The notes below the pieces were generated by a model that saw only the letters and a program-made list of their open reading frames with translations, did no database searches and was not told the DNA's origin. DNA of 64,000 bases. It comes from Psoroptes ovis (taxonomy: Eukaryota > Arthropoda > Arachnida > Sarcoptiformes > Psoroptidae). The stretch's first letter is position 1; the number at the start of each line of letters is the position of its first letter. Of this stretch, positions 12,901 through 25,737 are shown piece after piece. Position numbers and translations under genes: made by a program. The stretch covers positions 1,240,001 to 1,304,000 of the forward strand of contig PQWQ01000008.1 of NCBI GenBank assembly GCA_002943765.1, in the 5' to 3' direction.

Positions 12901-15900
12901 CATAATGTATACGATTCTTATATTCATCGGTGCATTCGGTAATGGTTTGGTGTGTTTGGCTGTTGCCCGAAATCCACGTATGCGTACACCACAAAACATA
13001 TTCATCGTTAATTTGGCCATATCGGATTTGTTGCTTTGTTTTTTTACCATACCATTTTCGTTGTTTGAAATTGCGACAAAATTTTGGCCCTATGGTAAGT
13101 GTGTGCGTGTGTGTGCGTGTGGAACAACAACAACAACAAGAACATTTCGATTGTGTCAAAATGAAAAGAAAAAAAAATCCCAAAATATTCTGAGAATCAG
13201 CATTTTGGTCCAGAACTTGGACCAAAATTTGGTCCAGAATAATATTCCGAACCACGAAAAAAATCAATTAAATCAAACACAAATATAGTTGAGCCATTTT
13301 TTTTTTCGGTCAAACGAACAAACAAACCAGAAAATTACATGGGTTTATTCATTCATTTTCGATTTTCGATTTAAATTTGAATGCCTCAAGGCTTTTCAAA
13401 TGATTTTCATGTTTTTTTTTTGTTCAATTTAATTTGAATCTTTTGAAATTTGAAAATTTAAATTTAAATTTTCCAAAATTCAAAAATTTCCAAAATGTTC
13501 ATTTGTCCGTAAAATTTTATGCAAACAAATTTCGCAAAAGTGTCGAATTTCCATTCATCGAACACAAGCAAACACATGATCATCAGTGCAGATTAACCAT
13601 TGATCGACATGTTCACTGATGGTACATGTCAAAAGATTGACAAATTCAATGATGGCACATGTTCAGTGTTTGGTTCATGTTCAAAGATTGACAAATTCGG
13701 GTACATATTCGCCGATATTCGTGGATATTTTTGGAAATCTTTGAATCTTTGATGAATTTATTTAAAATTCAAATCAAAAATCCTTGTCAAAATTCAAATC
13801 AAAAATCCTTGTCAAAATTCAAATCAAAAATCCTTGTCAAAATTCAAATCAAAAATCCTTGTCAAAATTCAAATCAAAAATCCTTGTCAAAATTCAAATC
13901 AAAAATCCCTGTTAAATTCAAAAATAACAAATCCTTGTTTAATATGTATTGATTTGAATTTGTCAAAAAAAAAATTTTGTAAATTTTCTCCGCAGGCTTG
14001 TTTCTTGTGATTCATGTGATTTATCGATAATTCTTATTGTAATTTTTGATTGAAAATTAATGTCATTCGTTTTTGCATTGCGTGTCACACATTTATGTTC
14101 GTATGTAGATGCATACATTTCGATATTGGCCAATTATTTATCTATTTTCTATTTCTATTTATAAACTTTCTAAAATCATCATTATTATTGACACATTTCA
14201 TTTTCTCTATGGTTTGTTTGTTTGTTTGTTTTGGTCAAAAATAATCAAATCTCTTGAAAGTTTTGGCTAGATCCGATTATAATAATGAATATTCATTGAT
14301 TCATTTAGTTATGATGATGATTTATTATGTGAATCTAAGAAACTTTTTCCGCGCGAAACTTTCATCACCAAAATCATGAGAAAAAACTTGAAATTTTTAA
14401 GCTGAAGAATTCCGTTTTTTTTTATATAAAGGAATGAAATGTTCTTAAGAAGTTCAAAGGATCCAAAGTTTACGAGACCGATAGTAGACTTTGGTAGACT
14501 TTGATTGAATTTTTCTCGGTAGAATCTTCGACTTTCTCTTCATTTTTTTGAAGAATTTCCCATCTTAGGGTCTTTTCTCTTTCTTGGATTCTCCCTGGAT
14601 CCTATGGATGTTTTGATTCTCCCTGAATCTTAAGGATGTTTGAATTTCAACGAGATAGATATTTGACACTTTTCCGACATTTAGAATCTCAGAAATTTCT
14701 TTCAGAATTCAGAGATTCTTTCCTGTATATCCCATGGGTTTAATTATATGTCATGATAAAGTCTAAAAATCATGAAATTCGTCTTTTATGAATATCCCCA
14801 TAAAAAACCGTTGAAATATGAAAATGTTAAAAAATTGATATTTCATCAGTCATTCTGTTTCTGAGAATCAACTGCCTCACATGGCAGTCATAATAAAATA
14901 AATAAAATAAAATTAAAATTAAATAAAAATTATAAAAAAAAATTTAAAATTGTGTTTTTTACGATATATATTTCCTGAATTTTTTTCTTTCCTTCGTTGA
15001 AAACTTTCATTGAATTGGAAATGATTGAAAATGATTGAATCACATTGAATCTTCATTAAATCTTCAATGTTAACTTCAGTCAATTTCGACCAATTTTGAC
15101 CAATATTCATGAATATTTACGAATATTGACGAATATTTACGGATATTCACCAAATATTTGCGAATATTCACAAATCTAAGAATAGAAATATTCGGAATTT
15201 GTCCAAAAATAAATAAATAAAATCGAAAAGACTACGAAATATTCCGTTTATTTTTTATTTGTCAGAATATTCCTCAGCGAAATTCAATTCCAAGAATGTT
15301 TAAATCTTAAAGAAATAATTTGTACGGAACTACAATTGATTTCATTTTGAAATAATAATAATGATGATGATCATCATCATAATCATTATTAGTGCCATCA
15401 TAATCATCATTATTATCATCATCATCATCTTAATGGGTAATACACGGCATAAAAACATCCCTTGATAATGTCTTATCATCATGACATCATTAATATTATT
15501 TTACCATTGATCGTTGATCATTGTTTGATCATCAAATTGATGCTATGTCTTGATGTCTAAGCTTTGGATCGATTCTGTCTTGGATTTATGATTTATCAAA
15601 TGATGATGTACCATCAATAAATGTTGAGGAAACATATTGACGTTTTTGATGGCTGATTGTGTTCGAATGTGTCAAAGGCTGTCCGAAAACTTTTGGCCGA
15701 AATTTTCAATGGACATTTCTTATTTGAAAGCCGTAAGAAACCGACAGAACATTTCGGACAAACCTCGAAGATGTATGAATAAGACTAAGGATTTTTCTTT
15801 TAAAAAATGATTCGATATCTTCTTTTGAAGATTAAAGTGTCTCATTTTATGTGTCTATGGGTGTGTGTATGTATGGAAGTGTGGGACTCTTTTTTGATCA

Positions 15901-18782
15901 TTTGTTTTAGGAGTAATCATTTGTTAGGATTCATTATTTGTTTTTTGTTTCGAAAGACATTATCCAAATTATATCGTCTGGAATGATTTGTTTTTAAGTT
16001 ATCTTAAGTAATTTATTTGGTTGTCCGAAAAGTTCACGTCAGTTTTCCATAGATATTATCTATGAGTTCGAGCCGTAACAAACTTTACGGACAACGCCAC
16101 TACATTCAGATGTATTTGTGTTATTATTTGAATTTGAATTTCGATTTATCATTCGAGAATCTTAGGATTCATTGCGAAATTCAAACGAGGACCAATTTTG
16201 ATTTAATTTTTGGACAAAAAAAATTTGTTTTTCGACAATATTTGTTACGAGGATTTAGGATTTACATGATTGATTAATTGAATTTGATTTGATTTGAATT
16301 AATTTTAATTGATTTTCTATGTATTTCTTCTCATCTTAATGACTCATATTTCACCAATGAAAATACTAATCCTTAAAATAAATCCAGGTGTTACAATGTG
16401 TAAGCTGGTACAATCACTTGAAGGTACATCAATATTTGTATCAACATTATCGATAATAACCATAGCATTGGATCGTTATAATGTGATATTACGTTCGATG
16501 AATCATCCAGAAAAACAATTACATTATAATCAACAACAACGTAGCCATCATTATCATTATCATCATAATTATCATTTTAATTTTAATATTTTTAATAAAA
16601 AATTGTTTAAATTTTCAACAACAACAACAACATCACCATCAGTGTCATCATCATCGACATCGACATCGGCAGCAGCTGCATCGGCCACCATTAAGAATTC
16701 TTCAGCAGCATCAGCTGCACCAGCGACAACATCGGCTACATCCACCTCATCGACAACGTCGAAACCGGCGGCAATCAAAACAACAATCAGATGTTGCTCG
16801 TCATCAAATTCATACATGTTTTGTTTGATATTAAAGCTGATATTCATTTGGATTGTTGGAATCATTTTGTCGATGCCATTATTCTTGGTTCGAACCGTTG
16901 AATCACATTATATCGGTAATTATCATTTCGTAGGAATTTTGTTGAGAAATCAATTATCGTTGATCTGATTTAATTCAATTCAATTTATCCTCAAAAAATA
17001 GGCATGGGTCCAATACACACCATCAATTTTTGTATCGAAAAATGGCCAATCGAAAATGGCCGAGCTTATTATTCAGTATTATCAATGTTGATTCAATATG
17101 TTGGCCCGATCATAATCGTATCGTTTGTTTATGCGAAACTTTGTATTAAACTTCGTCATCGAACATTGCGGCGTACATCGACGACACAATTACTGAAAGT
17201 ACGGACTCGATTACAGCGACGTACACGGAAAACTAACCTATTACTGATATCGATTGCATTGATATTCTTTATATCATGGTTACCGTTGAACGTTTTGAAT
17301 ATTGTTGCCGATTTTTTCTTTCCAGTCAGTGCATTTCGTATAACGTTTGCCATTTGTCATATGTTCGGTAAGTTCACAAATTGAATTAATCGCAAAATGA
17401 TTCGAAATTATCATGACCACAAATCATATGATTTAAATCACTGATTTTGATCCAAATTTTGGCCCAAATTGATCATCTCTTCGGGGACAATTGCCTGCAT
17501 TTGATCGCATCGATTGATTGATCGATTTTTTTTATTGAAAAATTATCTGTTTTCGATCAATTAATTACGAATGTCCAATCAATGACTTCGATTAATTTTT
17601 TCTCATATAATTAATTGATCAATTTAATTAACAACAACGAATCATTTACAATCATCGTTAATTGTTTGTCTGTCTGACATTTTGGCGATGATTTTGGTTG
17701 TCCGAAAAGTTTTTGCGTATTTTTAAAATGCATTTACATTGGTAAAACATCTATACAATAACGAACAAACTTTTCGTACAATGTTTGATTGTTTTTGAAT
17801 GATTGAAAATTGGCTAATAAATCATTCGAATGACATTTAAATTATTATTATTATTATTATTATCATTGAATCATTGAATTATTCATTGATTTGAGTTAAT
17901 TTATCTTTGAATCTTCCAATTCTTCCATTCAAATTTCGTCCAAAATATGTCAATATAGGAATGTCATCTGCATGTTCGAATCCATTTCTTTATGGTTGGC
18001 TAAATCAAACATTTCGTAATGAATTTAAAGAAATATTCAATTCATTTTATCGATTATTTAATCATCGGTTATGCTGTTGTTGTGGTGGTTGCGGGTGTGG
18101 CCACCGTAATCATCGTGATCCTTATCATCGTAATCATCCTAATAATCGTCGTAGTTGTTGTGGTTGGTGTTTGAAAAAATCAACAACAACACCAGCGACA
18201 ACGACGGCAACGATCAATCAAAATGGTAATCTACATGATCGTGGTCGTGATAATAATGGTGGACACATGATGGTACCATTAACATCACAAGATCATCGAA
18301 AATGTTTGCGACCTAAACACCAGCCGAATCATTCATTGAATGACCATAAACATGGTAAAGACGGTGATGGTCATAATGATAATGACGATTATCAGCGAAA
18401 ACATTGTCTAAAGACATCGACAATCGATGAAGAATCGGAATTTATTGAATCTTCAATCATTTTACCGAGTAAAGATCCTAACATTCATACCACGAATAGA
18501 CTTACGGTACATTTTCAAACACCAAGTGATGATGATGATGATGATGATGTGGATGATGACGGTGATGATGGTGATAATAAAGAAAATAATGGTACATACG
18601 CTGAAACAACAACGACCGTATTAAGTCATTTGAATACGACAATCATTATCGAAGATAATGTTGTTGATGGCGATAAAGACATTATCGTCGGCGATATTAG
18701 TGATAATAGTAATGTGACATGTGATCAACAACATGTGATCAATGATAATAATGATGATGATCAATCAAATAATTGTCGATGA
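9970..18782 (+). CDS. NPFR: Neuropeptide F/NPY-like G protein-coupled receptor
   Basis: Five exons: 9970-10606, 12828-13094, 16388-16915, 17002-17367 and 17959-18782. All four introns are GT-AG and phase 1, giving 873 residues. Exon 1 (about 212 residues) is a Ser/Thr/His-rich extracellular tail without similarity. Exon 2 holds TM1-TM2 (GNGLVCLAVARNPRMRTPQN, NLAISDLLLCFF) and KFWPYG. Exon 3 holds TM3 with DRY (ALDRYNVI), then a long second intracellular loop and TM4. Exon 4 has TM5-TM6 with SWLPLNVLN. Exon 5 has TM7 with SNPFLYGWLN, a Cys cluster suited to palmitoylation, and an acidic Asp-rich tail. The TM3 and TM7 signatures fit arthropod NPF receptors, which couple to Gi; sNPF or RYamide receptors are less likely alternatives. 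Oddities are the low-complexity insert in loop 2 and the very long tails. Exon 1 is the least certain, but its splice phase agrees. Confidence 0.85.
10607..12827 (+). other. Receptor intron 1
   Basis: GTAAGT donor and TTTCACAG acceptor, 2.2 kb. It contains one GGCGCC-type palindromic fragment (12437-12489) and A/T-rich simple sequence. The frame at 11141-11350 has no similarity and no compatible splice sites, so I see no extra exon. Confidence 0.75.
12437..12489. repeat. GGCGCC palindromic fragment
   Basis: Shares ATCATATATGA, GGTGCTCGAT and GGCGCCTATCG with the element at 580-662. Only one arm is well preserved. Confidence 0.5.
13764..13913. repeat. 25 bp tandem array, six copies
   Basis: The unit AAAATTCAAATCAAAAATCC plus TTGTC starts at 13764, 13789, 13814, 13839, 13864 and 13889. 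The first five copies are identical and the last differs slightly, implying recent expansion. It lies inside a receptor intron. Confidence 0.85.
15677..15764. mobile_element. Mariner-type MITE in receptor intron 2
   Basis: Left end GGCTGTCCGAAAAC and inverse partner TTTCGGACAAACC at the right end. The middle is more diverged than in the other copies. Confidence 0.6.
16019..16097. mobile_element. Mariner-type MITE in receptor intron 2
   Basis: GGTTGTCCGAAAAGTTCACG at the left and AACTTTACGGACAACGCC at the right form the inverted ends. No coding capacity. Confidence 0.7.
17696..17782. mobile_element. Mariner-type MITE in receptor intron 4
   Basis: Inverted ends GGTTGTCCGAAAAGTTTTTG and AAACTTTTCGTACAATG. 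It lies in the 591 bp intron between the TM6 and TM7 exons. Confidence 0.65.
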
Positions 18783-20897
18783 ATCGATTTGTTCATAATC
18801 AATCAAATTCACTTGACAAATAAACAAATTTTGTTGACCAAGTTTGATCATTGATCAAAATGGCCAATCTTAATATATTCATGTCTTCAGTGATCATCAT
18901 TTAGTACGGTCCTGAACGTGACTCGAGCTTGACTTGATAACAAATAATATCGATTCCAAATGGCAAAATGATCAAATAGCTTTAGCTTCCGAATCAAACG
19001 AATTGAGCGAATCAATCATCTCAGCCAAAACGAAAAATAAAAATCGATTCATGATCAATTCGGGGCCAATGAAGAATGAAAAAAAAAACGATCGAAATCA
19101 TTTAAATGATTGATTAGATTATCACTCGGTGAATCAGATGATCAAATAGATCGAATATTCGATATTCAATCAATTGAAACTCGAATCAAAATTGTAAATT
19201 CAACCTTACTGATCATCGTTTACCAATCGATTATCGACTCGATTATCATATTAACATATATTTGTTTATAATTGTATCGTTTCAATGAATTCAATGTACA
19301 GCTGTTCAACAACATCAACAAACCATTATTATCATTGAACAAATCAAATCAAACCAACATAATGACCCCCTTTGGGAAAGATTATTATAATGAATCAATG
19401 TAAACACCAATAATAATTGAATTAATTATCATTAAACTGAATCGAATCGAATCATTTGAAATCCATTTATATGTCCATCATTGATATCAAAACTGATTGA
19501 AACTGATCAAAAACAAATAGGAAAATTGTGATATGTAAATTATTGTTAATATTACTGTTATTGTTGATAAATATAAGCCAATATAATTCCTATTACCCCT
19601 TTACCTAAGCTCCCAAATAATGAATTATCTTATAACCTTTGATGATCAACAATTTTATCACAAATAATCAGATACGAACTCAGACAGACACACACGTACA
19701 AACATTTGTCTAATTAAATCAATTAAAAATAATTAAAATGGATTGATTTATTAATCAAAATAATTGATTGAAACAATAATGATTTGAATTGTGGTATCGG
19801 GTTTCATCGGTGAATATAACGATGACTATTCGGCGAAATGATATTTCAGTAATATTTCAATGTTGGAATATTTGTGAACATTTTACGGAAACCGACATGT
19901 TCATTTTTTCCCGAGTTTTAATGATATTTGCGTTGACCCACTAATTGAGTCAATTTCGGATCCGAATCGGGCCCAGTGAATTTTCGTCCACGGATTTCTT
20001 TGGCCACAAATTTATTTTAGCCACACATTTTACCACGAATCTATCCATTATCATTTGTCCATTATCGTTTGCCCAGCGTCTTTTGATAAATGATGATACT
20101 TTTGTTAACTTTGTCTTTGATGTAACTACTTCCTAGGTCTCAAATAAATAAATTGATTTCAAGAAATTAAATTTTTTTTAAGAAAAATTAATTGAAATTA
20201 CTTCTGTGTGAAATCAAAAGTTTTCTTTTGAAATTTTTCAAAAATGAAATTTTTCAATTAAATTTTGGTCAGAGAATCAGAGATTCGGGACAGTACTAAT
20301 GCATTATCTCAGGAATTTCGGGAGAAATTTCGGGACAATTTCCCACAATTTTGGGACAATTCGGAGCCATTTTCTGTCCAATTATACTTCGATACCATTC
20401 ATTTGATCATGTTTAATTTGGTCCACGATGAAAAATGGCCGATGATGTTCTCACAATTTACAATGACATCAGCAATAATAACAACGATTAAATTAATAAA
20501 TATCATTTACGAACATTTACGGACATGTTTACTTGTAATTCACGACAATAATGATGATTCGTATTTCTTAAATTTCAAAATTTTGATTCTTATTTAATTC
20601 AATTCAATTCATTTCAATTTGATTCAATTTAATAAATTCTCATTTAATTCAACACGGAATTTCGCACCAAGAAATTTCCCTGCGAAAAATTGCCCAAGAA
20701 AATGATAATAATTTCACTTAAATCATAATATTTACGACATAATACATACATCGGTAATGCAATAATAAGAATAAATTTGAATAAATTTTACATTTTGTTG
20801 TTGTTGTTTTTTGTTATTGTTATGTTTATGATTATTTTATTTGTTAATATTTGTCACCATCATTGCTTTTTGGTATTTTGCATGTATTTAAAATATT

Positions 20898-20986
20898 TAG
20901 GTTGTCCGAAAAGTTTTTGCGGATTTTTAGCGAATGCTTTCATTGATTTATTGTTGATGAAAACCGCAAAAACTTTTCGGACAATT
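20898..20986. mobile_element. Mariner-type MITE with long arms
   Basis: GGTTGTCCGAAAAGTTTTTG pairs with CAAAAACTTTTCGGACAATT; the arms extend through GCGG/CCGC, giving more than 20 bp of near-perfect inverted repeat. Confidence 0.75.
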
Positions 20987-21244
20987 TCGATTCGAATAAA
21001 TTTTATATTTGTTAACCAACGCATAAATATAAATATAAATAAATAAACGTAAATATTAATTTATTTACGCTTTAATTTTTCATGATAATAATAATGATAT
21101 TCAGAACCATAATCAATAAACGAATGATGATTAATTTTTGTTGATGATTATGATGATGATGATGATGGTACCATTCGTTGATGATGATGGTTCGATTATT
21201 GGCCAATTGGCCAAAAAAAAATTTTTGGGGCTGAAATTATTTTT

Positions 21245-21332
21245 GCATGTCCGAATAGTTTTGACGTTCGTTTATGCATTGAGTTCTATGGATGTCCGCT
21301 TCGAAAATCGGCCAAAACTTTTCGGACAACCA
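21245..21332. mobile_element. Mariner-type MITE
   Basis: The right arm CCAAAACTTTTCGGACAACC is well conserved; the left arm CATGTCCGAATAGTTTTGAC is diverged. The interior has the shared ATCGGCC word. Confidence 0.6.
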
Positions 21333-21535
21333 CAAATGCTCTTCTGTGACAACAATCAATTGCCGTTATTTCAATTTGCGTGTATTCACAATTTACAATT
21401 TGTTTACTTTTGGTTTATGATTGGCCAAAAAAAAATTCGTTTGTTTGATTGTTTGTATTTGAAATTGATTCTTTTGATGATTCGATTCGATTAAAAATGA
21501 ACCGAAATAATAACATTTTTATATTCAATGATATA

Positions 21536-21615
21536 TTAGGTTGTCCCATAGGTTCTTGCCGTTTTTCGAATGAGAAAAAATTTAAAAAACGGCAAGAACT
21601 TATGGGACAACCTAA
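21536..21615. mobile_element. Mariner-type MITE, CCCATA(A/G)G subfamily, near intact
   Basis: Starts TTAGGTTGTCCCATAGGTTC and ends with the complementary GAACTTATGGGACAACCTAA, with TA duplications at 21534-21535 and 21616-21617. The arms pair over about 26 bp with one mismatch, which suggests it is the youngest copy in the window. Confidence 0.85.
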
Positions 21616-22212
21616 TACATTTTTTATGATCATCATCAATGATAATGATAATGATAATGATTATGATGACATCAATGATAATAATTGATAATGTCAATAT
21701 CAATTTTATTATGATCATGATCATAATAAATTGAAAACAAATAATTACATCATCAGACGTATAATAAAATTCGAATCGATTCGGTTATCAAAGGATTGAA
21801 ATCGATTACAATGTATTCATGATGATTAGTCCAAAGTTTTGGCTTTGATTCTGCTCAAATCATCCTTGGCCGATCGGTCCAGAATTGCTACGATTGATTC
21901 TTCGATATTCTTCGATCAATGTTGTTGCAACTCGAAAATTAGTTTTGAAATTCTTCATTCTTCACAATCACAACTCGTTGATGACTTATTTGATTGAAAT
22001 GATGTGTAAACATTCATTGATATCAATGATATTACATTGATATTGAAAATGTTGAAATTGTTGAAAATATTCAAATATTTGAATATTTGATTAAAATTCA
22101 TGATTTACGGTGCATCGATCCGGAGATTACATTACATCGATTACCGAATTGATTATTACCACACGGTCGGTTCTATACGAGCTCTTTGGCCCAAAGAAAA
22201 TGATCGAAAGGA

Positions 22213-22367
22213 TTAACCCTTAGCACTCGAGGCATTTACAGCGCAATCGAGCAAGCAGCTCGACGATTTTTTACACTCATTTAAAATGGTGACTGAGAGG
22301 CGCCTATCGAGCTGCTGCATTACATCTTATGGTGAGTGATGCTCACAGCTCGAGTGTTAAGCGTTAA
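22213..22367. mobile_element. TTAA-flanked piggyBac-like MITE, copy A
   Basis: TTAA on both sides, then terminal inverted repeats CCCTTAGCACTCGAG and CTCGAGTGTTAAGCG. TTAA target sites and CCC-starting ends are typical of piggyBac. The interior contains GGCGCCTATCGAG and a GTGAGTGATGCTCAC palindrome. A homologous copy lies at 51184-51338. Confidence 0.75.
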
Positions 22368-23223
22368 TTTTTCTTATTCGTGTCTATTGCGTCAAGCACC
22401 TGATTACCATATAATATCGTTGAATGATGTCGCTGTTGAAATGTTTGGTGGAAATTTTGAATTTCTCAAATAAACATTATAAGAATTCCTTGAATAAATA
22501 ATCTTCAAATGAATATATAGATTCATGTCAATGAATTTTTTAAAAAATTTCAATGAATATTTCAACTTTTGATTAATGAAATTCGATTTTTTTTTTTTTT
22601 TTTTTTTGGTGCACACTCGAAAGCATTTGAATTCATTATGATGATCATATTCAAATTTGATTTGACGTACACGAAGTTTTTTTTTTTTTTTTTTTGATTA
22701 ATTTTGTTGTAAAACTTTTCAAAAAGTTTTCGGCGGAATTTTTTCAATCAAATTCTTCAATTTTTTATCAATCGAGCCAATACTTGAACAGGGTGTGACC
22801 TGATTGACAATTTTGCGGGCCGAAATTCGTCGATATTCGCCAATAATCAATGATTTAAACCTTTTAAATTTTGAGAATTTTAAAAGGATTTTTTTTTTGA
22901 GGAAAAAAATTCGAAAAATTCGAATTTCGCGGTCAAAGAAAAATGTTTTCGGAAAATGTTTTGATTCGAAGAAAAAATTTCCAAGAATTTTTTTGTTTTT
23001 TCTCAGTTTTTGCTTGTTTTGAATTTCGGGTGATTACGCGCTCTTTTTTGGCCTATTTGTTTTGACTTTAAATGTTTCATTTATGTGGCAATTTGGTCAG
23101 TAAGAATCTTTGATTTCTTAATTGATTTTGATTCGATTTTAATTGAAATATTGTTTCGAATTTGAAAATTGACAGCTCAGAAATTATCGAAGAAAATTGT
23201 GGCAAAATTTCATTCCTCCGAAA

Positions 23224-25483
23224 ATGTTTCTATTTAAACCATCATCATCATCATCATCAGATAAATCATCATCGAATAAAATTGAATATGATCCAACAAA
23301 GCCTAATTATCATTTAAAAAATGACGCATATTGGTCAGCTGATTCCGGAGATAAAGACACTAAAGTACCATTCTATGCTTTGGCTAAAACATTTGAATCG
23401 ATTGAAAATATTAGTGGACGGCTAAAAAGTATTGAAATTATGTCCAATTATCTATCATCAGTGATGCTGTTATCAAAAAATAATGATCTGGTCAGATCGA
23501 TTTATCTTTGTTTGAATAAAGTTGCGCCCGATTATGATGGTATTGAACTTGGTAAGTCAATTGTTGCTGATGATAATGATTGTTATTTACATTTCAAAAT
23601 TTATTTTTATCACTAAAACACGCCCGAATCGTAAATATCATACGAAATTTTACGTCATCGTTCCTTCATTGATTGATTTAAATTGAAAACAATGCACAAA
23701 AGGTATTGGAACATCGATTCTGATGAAAGCATTATCCGAAGCAACTGGACGTAATATGACACAATTGAAAAAACAAATGAATGATATTGGTGACATAGGT
23801 GTTTGTGCTGAAATATCAAAAACAAATCAACAATTGTTACGGCAACCAAAACCATTAACAGTTGAACATGTTTATCAAACATTTTATCAAATAGCCACAA
23901 TGACTGGTCGTAATGTTATGGCACAAAAAATTGAAAAAATTAAAAGTTTAATTACATGTTCCAAGCCGATTGAATCACGTTATATAATGCGTTCGCTATC
24001 GGGTAAAATGCGTATTGGTTTAGGTGAAAAATCGTTGCTGACATCGATTGCTCAAGCTTATATGATTTATAAAAAACCTGAACTACATAAACATATAAAT
24101 AGTGAAAATTTTAAAAAAGAACTCGAGAAAAATGTTTTACTGCTACAAACAGCATTTAATGAATGTCCTAATTATGATAAACTATTATCAGCATTGATGA
24201 CAAGTGGCTTTCAAAATTTATCAAAAATTTGTTATCTATCACCTGGTATTCCGTTGAAACCAATGTTAGCACATCCAACCAAAGGTATACATGAAATATT
24301 TCAACGTTTAGATGATATTGAATTTACTTGTGAATATAAATATGATGGTGAACGTGCACAAATCCACCGGAAAAGTGATGGAAAAATTATGATTTATAGT
24401 CGTAATCAAGAAAATAATACGGAAAAATATCCAGACATAATCAAGCTAATGCCAAATACATTGAAAAATGATAAACAAATTGAAAATTTTATAATCGATT
24501 GTGAAGCTGTTGCCTACGATCAAATACAACGACAAATATTACCATTTCAAGTATTATCAACAAGAAAACGTAAAAATGTTAATGAAAATGAAATCAAAGT
24601 TAATATTTGTTTGTTTGTATTTGATTTATTATACTTGAATAATGAACCAATGATCAAAAAACCATTAGCAGAACGGCGAAAATTGTTGGAAAATAATTTC
24701 AATTTTATCGAAGGACAATTTATGATTGTATCGTATAAAAATTTGAATCAAATTGATCATATACAAGAATTTTTAGATGAATCAATACGTAATAAATGTG
24801 AAGGTCTGATGATTAAAACATTGACCAAAGATGCAACATATGAAATAGCTAAGCGATCATTTAAATGGCTGAAATTGAAAAAAGATTATATCGATAGTGT
24901 TGGCGATACATTGGATTTGATACCGATCGGTGCATATTATGGCCGTGGTAAACGTACCGGTGTTTATGGTGGATTTTTATTAGCATGTTATGATGATAAA
25001 AATGATGAATTTCAATGTATTTGCAAGATTGGTACCGGTTTCAGTGATGATGATTTGTCGAAATTATCTGCTTCATTGAATAAATTTGTGATTAACAAGC
25101 CTAAATCCTATTACAATGTCGATACGGATACATTGAGCGCTGATGTATGGTTTGAAGCTAAACAAGTATGGGAAATTAAATGTGCTGATCTATCAATATC
25201 ACCAATATATAAAGCAGCAATCGGTATCATTGATTCCAGCAAAGGTATATCGTTACGTTTTCCACGTTTTATTCGGCTGCGTGATGATAAAAAACCTGAA
25301 ATGGCCACAACAGCCGAACAAATTGCTGAAATGTATTTGAAACAAGAACAGCAGCAGCTGCAACAAGATCAAAATAATCATGACAGTGATGATGATAATG
25401 AAGATGGTGAAGGCAGTAGTGAATTGAAAGAAGAAAACGGTGATCACAAATCTAAATCTGATTCGGTTGATGAATTTTATTAA
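23224..25483 (+). CDS. LIG1: DNA ligase 1, ATP-dependent
   Basis: Seals nicks between Okazaki fragments and in excision repair, using ATP. Two exons, 23224-23551 and 23703-25483 (phase 1), give 702 residues. The N-terminal DNA-binding domain spans about residues 45-270 (VPFYALAKTFESIE, RYIMRSLSGKMRIGLGE). The adenylation domain has the active-site Lys at about residue 322 in EYKYDGERAQIH. The OB-fold follows with EGLMIK, WLKLKKDY, GRGKRTGVYGGFLLA and RFPRFIRLRDDKKPE. The tail is acidic and Gln-rich. Compared with vertebrate LIG1 (about 919 residues) it lacks the long N-terminal region with the PCNA-binding motif and nuclear localisation signals; an unseen upstream exon is possible. The start is the first in-frame ATG. 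The gene ends 254 bp before ABCF2. Confidence 0.95.
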
Positions 25484-25496
25484 AGAATTTAATTAA

Positions 25497-25502
25497 AATA
25501 AA
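25497..25502 (+). promoter_or_regulatory. Polyadenylation signal of LIG1
   Basis: AATAAA 14 bp after the stop codon and followed by an A-run, the only canonical signal before the ABCF2 start. It implies a very short 3' UTR. Confidence 0.55.
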
Positions 25503-25737
25503 TTTAAATTTCAAAAAAAAAAAAAAATTTGAAGACGTCCTTTATGAATTAATCTTGCCTTGAAATCGAATTTCAATCACATTTTTTCACGTGTTTTGTT
25601 TGCCAAGTTTTGTTTGTTTACCTATTTCTTGAGGTTAAACTTTTCTTAATTTTGTGATAATTTATTTTTAATTGTTTCCAAAATTAAATTTAAATCAATT
25701 TGTTGATTGTATTATATTTGAAAACACTGTAAAAACA

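Larger units (their letters stand above)
13095..16387 (+). other. Receptor intron 2
   Basis: GTAAGT donor and CCAG acceptor, 3.3 kb, between the TM2 and TM3 exons. It carries a 25 bp tandem array and two mariner-type MITEs. No other exon could be recognised. Confidence 0.75.
18783..23223. other. Intergenic region with MITE cluster
   Basis: Receptor 3' UTR side (possible polyadenylation signal AATAAA at 18819-18824) followed by about 4 kb without a supportable gene. It holds three mariner-type MITEs, one TTAA-flanked MITE and long A/T runs. The frames at 20265, 21138 and 22804 are low complexity or run through MITEs. Confidence 0.65.
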
